A stretch of 64,000 bases of DNA, taken from contig CP012811.1 in the NCBI GenBank assembly GCA_001936135.1, forward strand, positions 186,001 to 250,000. Direction: 5' to 3'. This DNA comes from Saccharomycopsis fibuligera x Saccharomycopsis cf. fibuligera (taxonomy: Eukaryota; Ascomycota; Saccharomycetes; Ascoideales; Saccharomycopsidaceae). A program made the position numbers and the translations under genes. Position 1 is the first letter of the stretch, and each line of letters begins with the position of its first letter. Positions 1 to 13,743 of the stretch are shown here, in pieces. A model generated the notes under the pieces. The model saw only the letters and a program-made list of their open reading frames with translations. It was not told the origin of the DNA and made no database searches.

Positions 1-412
1 ATTGATACCTACGCTTAATGCTTATGTTTGTAGCATATATGCTTGTATTTATGTCTCTAATAATCACTCGTTTTGGTAATTATTTCTGATCTCGGCTGAT
101 AAATAAAATCAGAAATCGCATCAATATTCTATTTCTTCGAAAAGCATAAAAATTTGACAAATGTTTTGAAAAAAATCCAAACTCTTGGTTATTTTTTTAC
201 TTTTTTTTGCTCTTCATTCTTCGTTTTTCAAGAGATACGCGCAGGAATGGCAAGTTTGTGGAAGACCTGCGTTTTCATCAAATCGATTTGCATGGCATGG
301 CGCATACGCTTTTGGAAGAGCTAGAGCTAAACAATAACCAATAGTCACAAGAAAAATAAAAGAGAAAACCAAAGGCAATAAAAAGTTTAATTTTTAATAA
401 AAAAACAACAAC

Positions 413-450
<38 letters not shown>

Positions 451-1610
451 TCACAAGATGTGGAAAGCTTATAGGCAGGTAGATGTATTGTTGGGCTCGG
501 AGACGAGGTGGGGCCGAGATTGAAATTGTTAGAATTATTTACAATGAAGAGTGATTGACTCTCGAGTAGCTAAGTTATGCAATGGTCATACGCTCAATCC
601 TTCTTTTGTTTCCAACTTCTATTAACTTTTTACGATAACTGAATTCATTAGTCCTCTGTAAACATGAACTCCTGGTTCCCCCCGTGTCATATGGCGCAAC
701 TTCTTAGATGGCCGCGATCTTACCTTTTACTGGCTTTTCAGCATAAGTCGGCAATCATCTTATGATGAATTTTTTTTGGACAGTTTAACCTGGCTGCTCC
801 ATTCAAGAGTAATTTACATTGACAGATGCAAAACACGGGTATTTAACACAAGCTGGAACATTGTAAAAGTTACTTTTTGCTTTGTGTCTCAGTAAAGAAG
901 TATTAAACGAAAGTTTAAAATTTTGAGAAATAGAAACACTAATTAAAGTTTTGTTAAAGTTCGACTAATGAACCAGCTTAGCAGTAATAATTACCTGTCA
1001 ATATAAAAAACAATTAGTGGGTTTTATTTTTTCTTTTAAGAAACAAAGACGTCACAAAAATGATTGGTTGGCATTTTCCAACATGGGCGATTACAACTCA
1101 TCAATCAATCTTTTTTTGTGATGACAAGTGGCAAAACTAAAAGCATATGTTCATCAAATGCATCCAAAAAACTTTCCATGCAACAAGTCCATTCACTACT
1201 CTAATCAAGGCGAAATGCCAAATGCCAAATGAATGTTAATGATCTGGAACTCGAGGAGACAACAAGGCGATTCAAAGGAATTTTCATATTCAAACAAGCA
1301 GCAAGGAGGGAAAGACCTCTAGGCTGAGCTGTATTCAATTTTTGCAAGAGAGGATGGTTTGGTTTTGTCTTTTTATGGCAAGTCCAACAAACATACTTCT
1401 GTCTGATTTCTAACTGCGGTTGCTGGTTTATAATGGCTCCCAGGTGTGTGCACACCAGCGATGCTGACGTGACCAAATGTATATCAAATTTCGAACATGA
1501 GGCCTTTGACCCGCAGCAACGATGTTCCGACCAATAGCCAAAAGCATAAAGAGAGAAATAGTACCAATATCTGTACATTTCCCCCCATATATGACAGAAT
1601 GATGCTAAAC

Positions 1611-1652
<42 letters not shown>

Positions 1653-4600
1653 ACAGAAGAAGCTGCTAGTTAAATATTTCTTATTTATTCATTTACTAAT
1701 TGTAGCAATTCCTGATTTCTGAAGACCTGTCAAAATGTGCCAAAGGGTAAAATCAAGGATTTAACCTACGGATGACGGCCCGGATCAGTAAATCCGCCAT
1801 CCGCCATCCGCAATACGGATATATCTGCCAGATAATAGGCGGCGTGCTTATACCCTGTTACTCAAAAAAAAGTAAGAAAAGAAAAACAGAACCAAAAAGG
1901 TCAAACCAATGAAAGCTACTGCAGTATTCACCCGGTTTGATGAATTCTCTTAACTTTGAAAAAATCTTAATCTCGTGCGAGAATACTGGGAAGGAAGTGC
2001 TGCGTAGCTTGTTCATTATGGCCCAAGATCTGCACTAGAGAAGATCCAAGCTTGCAAAGAAACAAAGAGAAATTCCAAAGTTAGAAATCAATTATGCAGA
2101 GCAAACTTGTTACAGTTGCCAATCATTTGATTCAGTTTTCGCTTGGGTGTGGCCCTTTTCTAAGACCTAAATCGCCTTCAGTTGAAGTTAGACAAAATTG
2201 AGATCTCGATGTAAAAAGCGCAAATCAAAAGTATGACATGAGCATGGATAAGCTAACTAAAATATTGAGAAAAGGCGCTAATATTGCTCAATGTGTTTTA
2301 TACATGGAGCACAAAAAGAGCGCAGTATTGCTTCAAAGTGTTTCAAACAATCCATAAACGAATGACCCGCTGATCCGTCAACGCCAGCAATAAAAACTAT
2401 AATATCAAGCAGACTAAAAGATACTAACTTGGGCGAACCATAAACCAGCTCCATTAAAATCACCGACATTGAAGCCCACCACCATCTCACACGCTAATCT
2501 AAAATAAAGAAGAAGAAGAAGAAGAAAAAAAAAAAAAAAAAAAGTCTCAGAATATGTAGCTGCACATCTTACAACATTTCATTCCACAATCGTTGCTCGA
2601 ACCTCAGCTCTAATGCTGATCAGTATCAGCAAGATCGCCTGCATTCTATTTTTATTTTGAAGATCTTTTCAGATTTGTTCAAGAATATATTTTGTTCTTG
2701 CAGTATCTTCATTTGAGGTACAATAGTGCACATCACCGCAAAAGAACAACAACAACAACAACAACAACAGCAAAAACAGGGAAAAGCCAGTTTTTTTTTT
2801 AAAAAAAAAAAAAAGATAATGAAGCGTGTGTACATGGATGGCATCTGTGCCCAATTAGTAGCGAGGATGTCGAGTGGCGTTTTGGCATGTTGTAATGCCG
2901 CTGTGGAAGTGTGTTTTTTCCTGCTGAATAGCTGAATATTCACTTAGATGTTCAGCTGAAGCGTATTGTATATACGTGCGGCTCCTTCAGTGCGAGTATA
3001 CGTCTTTTACGTATATTATACGTACTGTGTACAACGGACAAATTTGTCTACCGGACGTCGGATTTGTGTCTTGTGTGCTAAAGTGGTCGGAAATTCCGTT
3101 ACGGTATTACCAATGGGATCAGCAATCTCCTCAGTGGGCACTTGGGGCAACATTAGTTACAGCAGCTTCCATTACTGATGTTACAGCACAACTTATTTCT
3201 ACAATACTCAGTTCCAGTTTTCTTTCTTAATGGCTGCTGAAACGAATACGGAAGGAAGGGTCTCAGGGTTGTGTGCTTGCTACTTGGCCAGGTTTTTTTT
3301 TTTTTTTTTTTTTTCGTTCCTTGCTATATATATACAAAAACAAAAAACAAAAACAAAAAAAACAGGCGTTGCCAATAGAAAAGAGTATCACCGGTAATCA
3401 ACTACTGTAAAAACGGTAGGGCCTGAAACTACATATCATTTCATATTTTCGATACCTTGCAACTTCAACTGGCTCTGGTCTGGTAATGCAGCTCCACAGC
3501 TTCCTCCGCGATGCTAAATGCTTGCGAGCACCAGCAGTGGCCCGGTCATAGAATAGCCAAGTGTCTAATATTGCACTGCAGTAAGTTTCAAAAACGTAAA
3601 TGTATACCTTTTCTTAGCCAGCCATTTAAATTCCGTTGCATGGCAAAAAAGCGAAGACCCAAGGGCCCACATTCAGACCAAAAGTGGCACTGCAAGCTCC
3701 TAATGGAAAGGACGCTAAACTCTAGCAGAACATGCGCAGTCTCCGCAGCCCCAAACTCTTTCCATTAGCGAGAGCATGTTGTCGGCCAAAGTTGAAGTGC
3801 CAAAAGGCTATATGTATCGCTTTTGCAGATTATGTCATTGTCCTTGCAGTACAAGTTCTATTATATGGTATGGATACTGCAGTGCTCGTAGCCGTAGGTG
3901 TCCTTGGCTATGCCATTCTAACGAACTATGCTAACATGTCTTCCTAACAAATAATTAATTAGATGCGTTTCTAATTCTGGTTTATTGCCGTAGCTATTAC
4001 ACCTGCTTACACCGCTATCGTACGCACACACACACTAAACATGTCTTGATTCCACTCGATTTTAGTGCTTGGAAACGCAACTAGACTTGGAGAAATTATG
4101 GTATGCGCACATGTCGAGCAATGAATCACTATAGCACTAATAAACTTGGGTTGGCGGCCCGGGTTGTGATTTAGCAAAAAAAAACCAAAACCAAAAATAA
4201 AAGCAAAAAGCAGCACTGCTGCAGAGTTTCCTTGAGGGCTTAAGCAATGAGGCGAGACTGAGGTTCGTTAAGGTGTGTTTATTAGTATATGGTACTTTGT
4301 AAATTGAAACATTCCCGACCAAAACGGGCAGCCGAAGATCATCATCGAAGAAAAATTGAGACATTTTAGTATCTTTTTTTTTTTTTTTTTTTTTTCTTTT
4401 CCCCACTATTGAGAATATGAAAAAGCTACAAAAGATAAAACAATACCTTATCGTTGGAGTTGCTTTCGACTCTTGAGACTTGAAAAAAAAAATTTCAAAA
4501 ATAAATAAAAAGTAGGAATGTCCGTTTGATACAGCCGAGCAAGCAATCAGAGCAGACACGGCCGGCCACTGCCATAATTACCGTAATCTGTAGTCTTTTT

Positions 4601-6858
4601 ACCTTTGAGTGTTCCTTTTTGGAAGAAAAAAAAAAGCTCCACATGAGAACCAGAATTGCAACTGCTACGCCATTATCAACTGGTAATTACCTTCCAGTAA
4701 AACTTGCGCGTGGCAATGGCCTGTGTCTAGTATAGTATTAAAACCAAAGCTAAGCTATGCTATGCTATGCTGCTTCAATTTTGGGTGATCCGCGCCCATT
4801 AATTAACTTGATGGTGTTTTTGTCCCGTGCTTTCAAGTACGCTTGTTGAGTAACACTACCAAGTCTTTCTTCAAGTTCTAACCCTTTGGGCGTGGGAGCC
4901 GGAGACCCAAGAACGGGAACCCGAGTAATCCGTACTAGCTAGCCAAGATTGGCGCAAAAACTATCAACACACGGGTCAAGAAGTTAGCTATAGCTAGTCT
5001 ATGGACTGCCCAACTTCTTTCTGTCCAGCCGGCAAGCCGATCGCTGGAGTAGTAGTGGTAGTATATGTATGATTTAATAAAGGAGCACTAAAGTCATGTT
5101 GGCTCAATTTTCCGATTAAAGTAACTTTAAACGTTAGAACGTGATCCAAGGAGAGAAGGAGAGCAAGAAAACCAATCGTCGTTGTGTAAAGAGCCAGGAA
5201 TGTTACAGGAATACTGACTTTCCCACCATGCTAAAGTGCAAGGACTAGTTTGTAGCTTGAACTAGCAAACTACTCTTCTTATCACGGATGGCCGCCACGG
5301 TTGCACACAACATGCTCAATGACACTAAAAAGGGAGCCCGGCAAAGAGAACCAAAGAGAGAAGAAAAGCCCAGCAGTAAGAGGCTAGCTGGCTCACAAGT
5401 CCGGCAGCTTAATTGGTCTAGTTGTCTAGTGAGAAAATAAAAGGTATAAGTAGCCGAGACACTATACAAAAAATTTCAAGCCTTCTCATTTTGCTTTTTG
5501 GGACACTTGTTTCGTGCCGCTAAGTGCCCCATTGCGATTTTTATTTTAGATTGATGTGGCGATCACACCAGCGATAGCTTCGCTTTATATATATATATAT
5601 ATATATATATAGATATATTGTCCCGGGGCGACTAATGGCCAATTATGATTGACCGGCAAAAAGTTTTCAGACATTATAGTTTTCGAGCTTAATCATCACC
5701 TTGTAATAGTATATGCGCTGCTCGAGTTATCGCTCGGTGGCTTTAGCAGGTATTCAGACGAGCGAGCATTCTGGCTGGAATGGCTACCTACCTATAGCTA
5801 TGGCTTTACGACTGGCATCTGCTTTAAGTAGTATACGGCCAATGCGGAAAAATGCCAGCCAACACTACTGTGCTGCATTTCCCCCCTATTGATATGGTAT
5901 TAAAAAAAACTGAACAGGCGATGGCTTGAGGGCGGGCTCCTTTTCGTAACTCGAGCCTTTCAACATGACGGTGCTGGTAAACAAAAAAAACATACACACT
6001 ACACCAATTCAAAATGCCAAAACCAACATACAAGTCATTGCATACTGTATATGGAGCTCTTGCTTTCCAGTTTCCTTTGATATACTACGCGCGGCCTAGA
6101 ACGAAATTATCGTCAAATTGTCATCTCTCATACTATGTCACATAACGTATGTGTCGAAGTAGAACTCTGCTGAGCTTTCGATGCGAACAATGGTACACAC
6201 AGATACGAAGTGCTCTAGTTTGCTATTGTTGTTGTATTTGTCAAGCGTGCACCCAATGGGGACGCAGTGACAATCTTGGACAACAGGGTACTTGCCAGGT
6301 ATATATACAAAACCACCACTGTGCCCTATAATTTATTATAATATAACCAGGGCTCTCATTCTTTACTGTCCAAGAGTAAAATTGACGATGTCAACTAATT
6401 GGCATTGTCAATTAACCTTCAAATAGAAAATCTTCACGGCAGTAGTCAAATCGAACACGCGCGCACACTACGATCAGCTCCTCTCAGCAAACACTGTTTC
6501 GCTTTCGGTTAATAATGATTGCCCAAATGCGTCAGTCCGTTAACCTTAATCGGTTCTACTCGGGGTTTCCGAAAGCGTGTTGCAGAATTCTGTTTGATGC
6601 GCATAAACTACGGCCGAAAATGGACTCTATCCATTGATGTTGAACCAGGTGAAGTAATTAATCCTGACAGGCTCCAAAAATCTACATGTAGATTTCATAC
6701 ATGCACCAGAAAAAAAAACCAGTTACAAACAGCATGTCTTTATAAGCCTTGACAAGTTTACCGGCTGCAGAAACAAATAACCATGCGGAAAATCTTCAAA
6801 TTGAATGAAGGGAAAGAAAACTGGATACGATTTCGACTTCAGTTGCTGCCGTTTTTTT

Positions 6859-6892
<34 letters not shown>

Positions 6893-7898
6893 GCAGTACA
6901 AGATTATCGTACGATCACGCATACATGGCACTCACATTTGAATCCAGGGATTATTTTGCATTATCTCAAATCGTACAAGTGTGTGTTGTTATCAACACTG
7001 ATTTTCGGCTAGAGGAGCTCGCATAAATGGTCTAAATTTCGGACACAGGCACTGCTTGGGTACTAGGAACGATATCTGACGATCAGCACTATTGCAGACT
7101 TTATAGCACAGCAGGGATGCCTTTGGCACCATATAATTTATCTCTATACATGCATGGAAACCTACATAAATGCAACCATACACACATTACCATAATCCTT
7201 ATAATAGAAATCAAAACAAGGTTTATTCTGCTTTTATTTTGAGAGAATTAGTGGAAAATTTGGAAATTTAAGGTTGCAAAAGCGAGCTCGTAAGCGAGGG
7301 TGGCCAGGATACGAACTTGTGTACATTCACTGCATATTCATGTTCCGCTGATTATAAACTTTTGATGATTTTATTGAAAGTATGATAAAATCTATACAGT
7401 AATCTCATACAATAGATACTGAATAGTAGTTTATGTAAGTTGCAAATTTTATTTATATCATTCTGCTTCGAATAATTGCAGTAATTTTTGATTGTTAATT
7501 AGATTTTTCTTTTTTTCTCTTCTTTGCAACCCTGTCCAGGGATTATTGATTTGATAATCGAAATCATAGTCAGGTTTTAAGAAAGTAAACTTTACTCTCA
7601 GTATAATTTTGTTGTCGCTTGTATACTATATAGTGGCTGATCTCCTATAGCAGTGACTAAAATCGCAATGGGCTCTTACTCTATATTCCTCAGTTTGAGC
7701 AGAGGCCAAGTCTCGCAATTTGGTCTTACCAATTGGCTTTCATCTTGGTCTGGATGTTTTTGTTGTTGTTGTTGTTGTTGTTGTGAAGAAATAAACCTTC
7801 AAAACAACTTTGGTAGGTGCCCTATTTTTAACGGCTTTTTTCTCAGAAACCCTTGCGATTTACGATGCTGTTAAAAATGATGAGCATGCATGTATAAA

Positions 7899-7935
<37 letters not shown>

Positions 7936-9998
7936 TCGAGTTGTTGGCCAGCTAACTCGGTGTAATTGTATAGAAATTTTGTGCCAAAGTTTGTAAAAAA
8001 CACAACCTATATTATGTAATAGTATTGGGCTTCAATTTGTCTTTTATCTCCTTCACGTTTCAACATTGCTGGATTTTTCTAATTGGCCGCCATTGCCATG
8101 TCTCGCCGTCTACCTCTGCTGCTAATTATCAATCAATAGCTCGCATTTGATTTTACATCACCATCGATTGGCTGAGCAACGGCCAAAATTAGTATAGACG
8201 TTGAACTACTGGGCACAGCCAAGCAACCGAGCACCAATGTCTCAAAAAAAATTTTTTAAAAAAAAAAATGTCTTATACTGACTCGAGTCGATTGGCTTTC
8301 GGAGAGCACGCGGTCTGAAGGTGTTGTGTAGCTGTTTTTGCCCTCCTCCCCATTAGTACCCAGTATTCATACTGGTCCTTACTGGATGCATATTGCCTAT
8401 ATTTTGAAGGCTCAGGTTGGAATGATACTTTTAGACGGTTCGAAAATACTGACTACCTAAAAATGGAAGTTTTGAAGACGTGTGAGCCATAAAGCAATAC
8501 TAAACTAAAGCTGTAAAGCTGTATTTTGGTGATTCCATCAATCTGTCTTCTATTACCATATGAAGAAAGAAAGCGCATTCTCCAGTACCAGCGATAAACA
8601 GCATGCGTATTATCAAACTTCGCTGTTCATTCATTTATCGCTCTTTCATTGTTCAGCAGTGCTACGCCACCGTGCCACCATTCTACCGTAGGCTTATTTG
8701 CCTTTACATGGCAGCAGCAAATAGCACCTTCCCAGGAAGTAAATTTCATTGCATGCTGATGCTAGAAATCATGAGCGCAACCACAATTCCAGTCGCAGTC
8801 GCAGTCGCAATGGACATCATCACTAAGAGCGGCGGTTACAATTATTAAGCTTGCGCCAGCCAATGTCGACTCGACTCGACTCAAATCGAATCGAATCGCA
8901 TTGCCTCCCTCTTCGTGAGCTCCGTGCTGCTCGGGGCGCCTCAAAGGTGCCCACGGAGCGGGGCGCTTTGCAGGCCAATATTGTTGCTTTCAGATTGTAT
9001 ATTATCGCACCGCCAGTCCTACCCGCGACAAAAACAGGCACAAAAAGCTATAAAAAAAAATTTAGACAGAAAAAGCTGTAGTCCAAAAATTGGCAATTTT
9101 GTTGAACCCTCATTAGCGCGTTACCATCATATTATCATTATTATAGTGTTGCTATAGGAACATTTACCACGGAAGTGGATACACCCATTAGAAAAAGAGT
9201 AGCAAAATGATTATGTTATTTGTATTGATTAATCAATAGTAATAATAATATATATAAAATTAACAACAAGAAAATCCACCAAGCAAAATAAAACTGCCAA
9301 TAGAGTAATAAAATAGAATAGAATGAAACGAATGAACCAGATGAAAGAGAGAAAAAAAAATAATAACTTGAACAAAACAAAACAAAACAAAAAAAAAAAG
9401 CAGCAATAACAAAAAAAATTAAAAATAGAGTAAATGGTAAAAATAATTGTACTAATAACATTAACGAAAGAAAAATGCAAAAACTCTGTAGAAAAAAAAA
9501 ATCAAAAATCAAAAATCACACCTTATAAAAAAAAAGTCAAATATAAAACAAAATACCACAACATGAAAAAGGCAAAAAAAAAAAAAAAAAGAAAAACAAA
9601 GGTAGAACAAGACAAATGAAGCAATGATGGAAAGCAGATAAAGTAAGTAAAGAAAGCGTGAACGGATATAATAATGATAATAGTAATAATAGAAAGACAA
9701 AATAGTCAGATGAAGTAGACTGCCACCTTTTTTGGGTGTCCTCAACTAAGCGAATAAAGGTAATAGCATGGAAAAATATAATACGTTGATAATTTGATGC
9801 TGTGGAGAGACAAATGATAGATATAGTAAGTGGCAATGGTAGTAGCAGCAACTGTAATATATGCACAAACAACAGGCACCAAAACATTGAGGTTGAGTAT
9901 ATAGTTTAAATTCATCACTTCATTAGCTTGATTTGCTCGCGCGTGTTTTTTTTTTTTTTTTTTTTTTTTTTCATTTTGCAACTCTTGAACACAATCGT
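1..9998. other. ORF-free region of about 10 kb
   Basis: No reading frame here looks like a gene: the open frames are short, scattered on both strands, and match no family I know. The region lies 3' of the STP-type gene, which is read leftwards. It holds poly(dA) or poly(dT) tracts near 413-434, 1617-1651, 2525-2543, 3293-3314, 4374-4395, 6861-6891, 7903-7932 and 9946-9971. It also holds a CAA repeat (about 2746-2773), an AT repeat (5586-5610), a GTT repeat (about 7757-7783) and short CAGTCG and CGACT repeats (8791-8809, 8863-8898). The last 800 bases are A-rich on the + strand, fitting a T-rich 3' flank for the STP-type gene. It could be a long regulatory region, a noncoding RNA locus or a centromere; sequence alone does not decide. 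Confidence 0.6.
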
Positions 9999-10273
9999 TT
10001 ATTGGTAAATTGCAAAATTTGCATTATTGTTCTCAAAATACGTTGGCTGCTGAGGTTGTTGCTGTTGTTGTTGACCTTGAGCAAAATTGAAGTTCTGACC
10101 ACCAAACTGCTGCAAAAGTTCATCATCTAATGAAAATTTATTTTCATCTTCAACAGCAGCAGCATTGCTATTAATGCCGTTGGTTTCAACATCTTTACTA
10201 TTGTAAGATGGGGCATACTCGTCAGCTAATGCCATGAAATCTTCATCTTCTACCAAATATTGAGGCTGCTGCT

Positions 10274-10304
<31 letters not shown>

Positions 10305-10619
10305 GGCTGGAGCTGGAACTTTCTGAGCTTGTTGTTGCATTTGCTTTTGCTGTTGTTGCATTTGTTTCTGTTGTTGGTTCATTTGAGCAGCTTGAGCAGC
10401 AGCTTGCTGAGCTTGCTGGAACGCAGCAACTTGTTGAGCATGTTGCAAATGCATGTCAAACATTGGTGGAGTATTAACTGGTTGGGCGCCAAGTCTTGGT
10501 TGTTGCGGGATATATTGCTGTTGAGCAGCATGGAGAAATTGTTGCTGCTGTTGCTGCTGATAGATATTGTCCAAAGGAGAAACAGATCTTTGCATCATTT
10601 CATTACTGTTAGCATACAT

Positions 10620-10651
<32 letters not shown>

Positions 10652-12509
10652 GAAGTTGCTGCATTTGACGGAATTGACGTTGTTGCTCATAAATTTGGAA
10701 AGCTTTCATATTGTTAACATAATCAGTTGGACCAGTTGGTTGAATACCAATTCCAATACCCATACCAGCAGCGGCAGCGGCAGCGGCATTAGGACCCATT
10801 GGATGAGGACCTTGGTGCAATCCAGCAGCAGCAGCGGCAGCAGCAGCAGCAGCCATTTCTGCTTGGTGCATCATTCTAGCTCTGTTCTTTTTGTTCTTTT
10901 TGCCGCTACCGGATCTGCATTGGTAACCTAATGGTAAACCAGGACAAGAACCATTTTCAATATGGTTTTCAACCCAATTTTCATTAGTTTCAAAAACAGC
11001 ACCGCAAACTGCGCACTTGCCACCGACATGGGAACGATCTTGAGATCTAGTACCTGGAGGGTATCTAAAATGTCTAGCTTTCAAATGAGTCTTGTAAGTG
11101 TCTCTTCTTGAAAATCCGCCATTAGGATGGCATTTGTGTTCAACTGTTGGGTTAAAAAATGGGCATGTGTAAGCCTTTTGTACCGCATGCTTTTTGATAT
11201 GACGGGTCAAGTAACCACGAATTCTGAATTCTGCTGGACAAAATGGACAAGCATGGGACTTGGCTGGGTTCTTTTTAGTACCAGAGAAGGAAGAAGACTT
11301 GAGAGATTTCTCTTCATCAAAATCTTCGTCATCTTCATCTTCATCTTCATCCATTTCGTCTTCCTCACCAATATGATCGTTCAACATACCGTTGGCAAAA
11401 GTATATTCATTACCATCGAGTTCTGGGGATGAAGAAATAGAAGAAACTGAGGAGACTGAAGAATGGCCATGACCCACAGACTGCAACTTGTTTGGGGTGT
11501 TATTTTCCGACTTCGAAGTTTGCTTCAACTCAGGAGTAGCAATTTCAGGGACCTTGGATTGGTTTTCCTGAGGAGCAAACATGTTACCGGTTGTAGCAGC
11601 AGCCGAGACAGCATTATTAGAAGTAGAAGCAGCAGCAGCAGCAGCATCGTCATTAGAAATCTCAATTTTTTTTTCTTCAGCAGGAATACCAAAACTGTTG
11701 AAATTAGCAAAATTAGCCAACTGATCCAAATCTATCTCGTTCAACGAGTTGTCATCATTTTCAAATCCACTGAATGCAAAATTTCTAAAACCAGCATTGT
11801 TGTTGTTGTTGTTACTTTTTTCGTTATTTTCAATTGATTGCTGGAAATGGTAGTTTGGAATAGTTTGAACCGCTGTGTTATCAGTAATGCTATTGTGAGC
11901 AACGGGGGAAGAGTCGGAAACGGTGGAGCAAGTAGCGGAGTTGGATAAAAAGTCGGGAAGATCAAATTGTTGGTGTGGATGTTGTTGAGAGTCAGTATTC
12001 GTGTTACCGCTATTTTGGTTATTTTGATTAACGCTTTTGAAGAAATCTTCTGTAGAGCTATGGAAATCCGCATCATTCAAGTTCCAGTTGATTTGACCTT
12101 CTTCATTTTTGACAGGAACAAAAGCAGCGTCAAAAGAAGTTGAACATGGAGTGACAGATGCGTTTGTCTTGAGAGTGATATCGACATTCGACAGCACTGG
12201 GAAAAGTGACTTGGTCTTTTTGTTTTTCTGCTGTTGCTTGCGGTTCTTTTTCAATTTACTACTGACAGTGGCCGGTTTTTTCTTTGGTTTTTGTAATTGT
12301 TCCTGTGCTTGTTTTGGTTGTTTGTAGGTAATATTCTGTCTTTTCTCTTCTTGCTCTTGATCAATATCGGCAGAGGGGCTGAATACTACAGCAAGATTTA
12401 TTGCTTGCAAAAAGGCAAGGACGTTATAGAGGATGGCAAAGAGAAAGCTGTTTTTAAAAGTCTCGAGAAGACCAACAGGCTTGCCGTTGCTGCCGGATAC
12501 TTTGGACAT
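9999..12509 (-). CDS. STP2: Stp1/Stp2-type C2H2 zinc-finger transcription factor, 836 aa
   Basis: The protein is probably a latent factor that switches on amino-acid permease genes when external amino acids are sensed (SPS pathway). Three zinc-binding units lie near residues 416-440, 446-480 and 493-526; the blocks FRIRGYLTRHIKKH, GGFSRRDTYKTHLKARH and NWVENHIENGSCP closely match yeast Stp1/Stp2. A hydrophobic N-terminus (residues 14-44) followed by a Lys-rich stretch and NASVTPCSTSF (Cys122) resembles the membrane-anchor and Ssy5-cleavage regions of Stp1/2; that is inference. An acidic run (near 375-400) precedes the fingers, and the C-terminal third is Gln- and Ala-rich. Family members are usually shorter. 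It starts at an ATG and shares a 1.7-kb intergenic region with RMT2. Family is clear; which paralogue (STP1, 2, 3 or 4) is not. Confidence 0.85.
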
Positions 12510-12723
12510 TGTGATGTATGTAGTGATAAATGTGGTGGTTAAGCGCTAAGCTTGGAAAGCGGTGGTATGGAAACAGTAGCAGATTGTGGCAGCAATAGTA
12601 GCTGTTAGAAAGATGTGTATAGGAGTGGAAGTAGTGATAGATACAGGTATAAGTATATGGCTAGGATACAGTAAAGTAAAGTTGTTTGCAGTCTCAATTG
12701 CAACTGTGAAATCAAATCTGAGT

Positions 12724-12725
<2 letters not shown>

Positions 12726-12755
<30 letters not shown>

Positions 12756-12770
12756 ATCAATCAATCAATT
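12726..12770. repeat. ATCA tetranucleotide microsatellite
   Basis: About eleven copies of a 4-bp unit, with one GATC variant inside, about 220 bp upstream of the STP-type start codon. Confidence 0.95.
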
Positions 12771-13520
12771 CCAATCCCTGAGGCACTCGCGGGAAGAAAA
12801 AAAATGCTGCCAGGCGGGCGGCAGGGCGAATATTTAAGTCTCGCGGCCAGCAACAGACGGCAACGTCTGCACGATAGCGCACTAAGCGGCGTATCGCAGT
12901 GTATCACTGTGAACTAGTGTTTGATGGTGTGGACTAATGCTTCTTGATGTCAAAAGTGCACTAGCCTGCATGGGGTAGATAGATGGTCACGGGACCACAG
13001 GGGCCGGGCAAAACGGGGGTGTGTGGGCAGTAAGCGGCAATTCCAGCAGCCGTATGGAGGGTGTGGAGGGTGCCCCGCGGTGGGGGAGCAGCGGTATTAC
13101 GTAACCGAGTGCTGCCATTGGGCGGTAACGACTGCGCTGGGTAGATACTAAGCACCGGTAGCAGTTTGAGTGACCGGCACTGGCCCATGGTAGATACCAT
13201 CAAACAACCATAATCATAATCGCTATGATCGCCATCCACAGACAACCGTGTAAATGAATATTATCACCACCATCACTGAATCAGCACTAAATCAGCACTA
13301 AATCAGTGTTAGAGCCAACACTCTGCCAAGTGACAGTACCGTAGATATCTGCCGTAAGCACTGCCTTTGTATAGCACACTGTGTATCGTGCAAGTGTCTT
13401 TGGCCGTCTCTATGTATTCAATGTCTCTCTCTCACCTTCCCTCGCTTCGCCTGCCCCAACTAGCTCTGCTGTGCTCTAGTTGATCGGCATTCATGCACAC
13501 CCCTATCAGTCAAACACAAG

Positions 13521-13650
13521 TCAATCAATCAATCAATCAATTAATTAATTAATTAATTAATTATTTAAAGAATCACTCACCATTCAGTCACTTGATTATC
13601 GTAATCAATCAATCAATCAACCAACCAACCAACCAACCAACCAACCAACC
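13521..13650. repeat. AATC/AATT and AATC/AACC compound microsatellites
   Basis: Two compound tetranucleotide blocks (13521-13564 and 13603-13650) separated by about 40 bp. In each, the unit changes by one base midway. Confidence 0.95.
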
Positions 13651-13712
13651 GCTTTACCTGCCTTGCATGCTCGCTCGCACTAACACTCACTGTAAATCAT
13701 CGTTTATTTTAT

Positions 13713-13743
<31 letters not shown>

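Noticed and set aside
1201-1578. 125-codon open frame on the - strand
   Set aside because: No domain, no compositional signal, and it lies in a region of random short frames.
9216-9887. Phe/Leu/Tyr-rich frames on the - strand
   Set aside because: They arise from an A-rich stretch in the 3' flank of the STP-type gene and have no family pattern.
1-9998. Firm call of a centromere
   Set aside because: Many yeasts of this group have centromeres without sequence signature; no large inverted repeat was evident by eye.
10260-10931. 223-codon Leu/Ser-rich open frame on the + strand
   Set aside because: It is the antisense shadow of Gln-rich codons in the STP-type gene.
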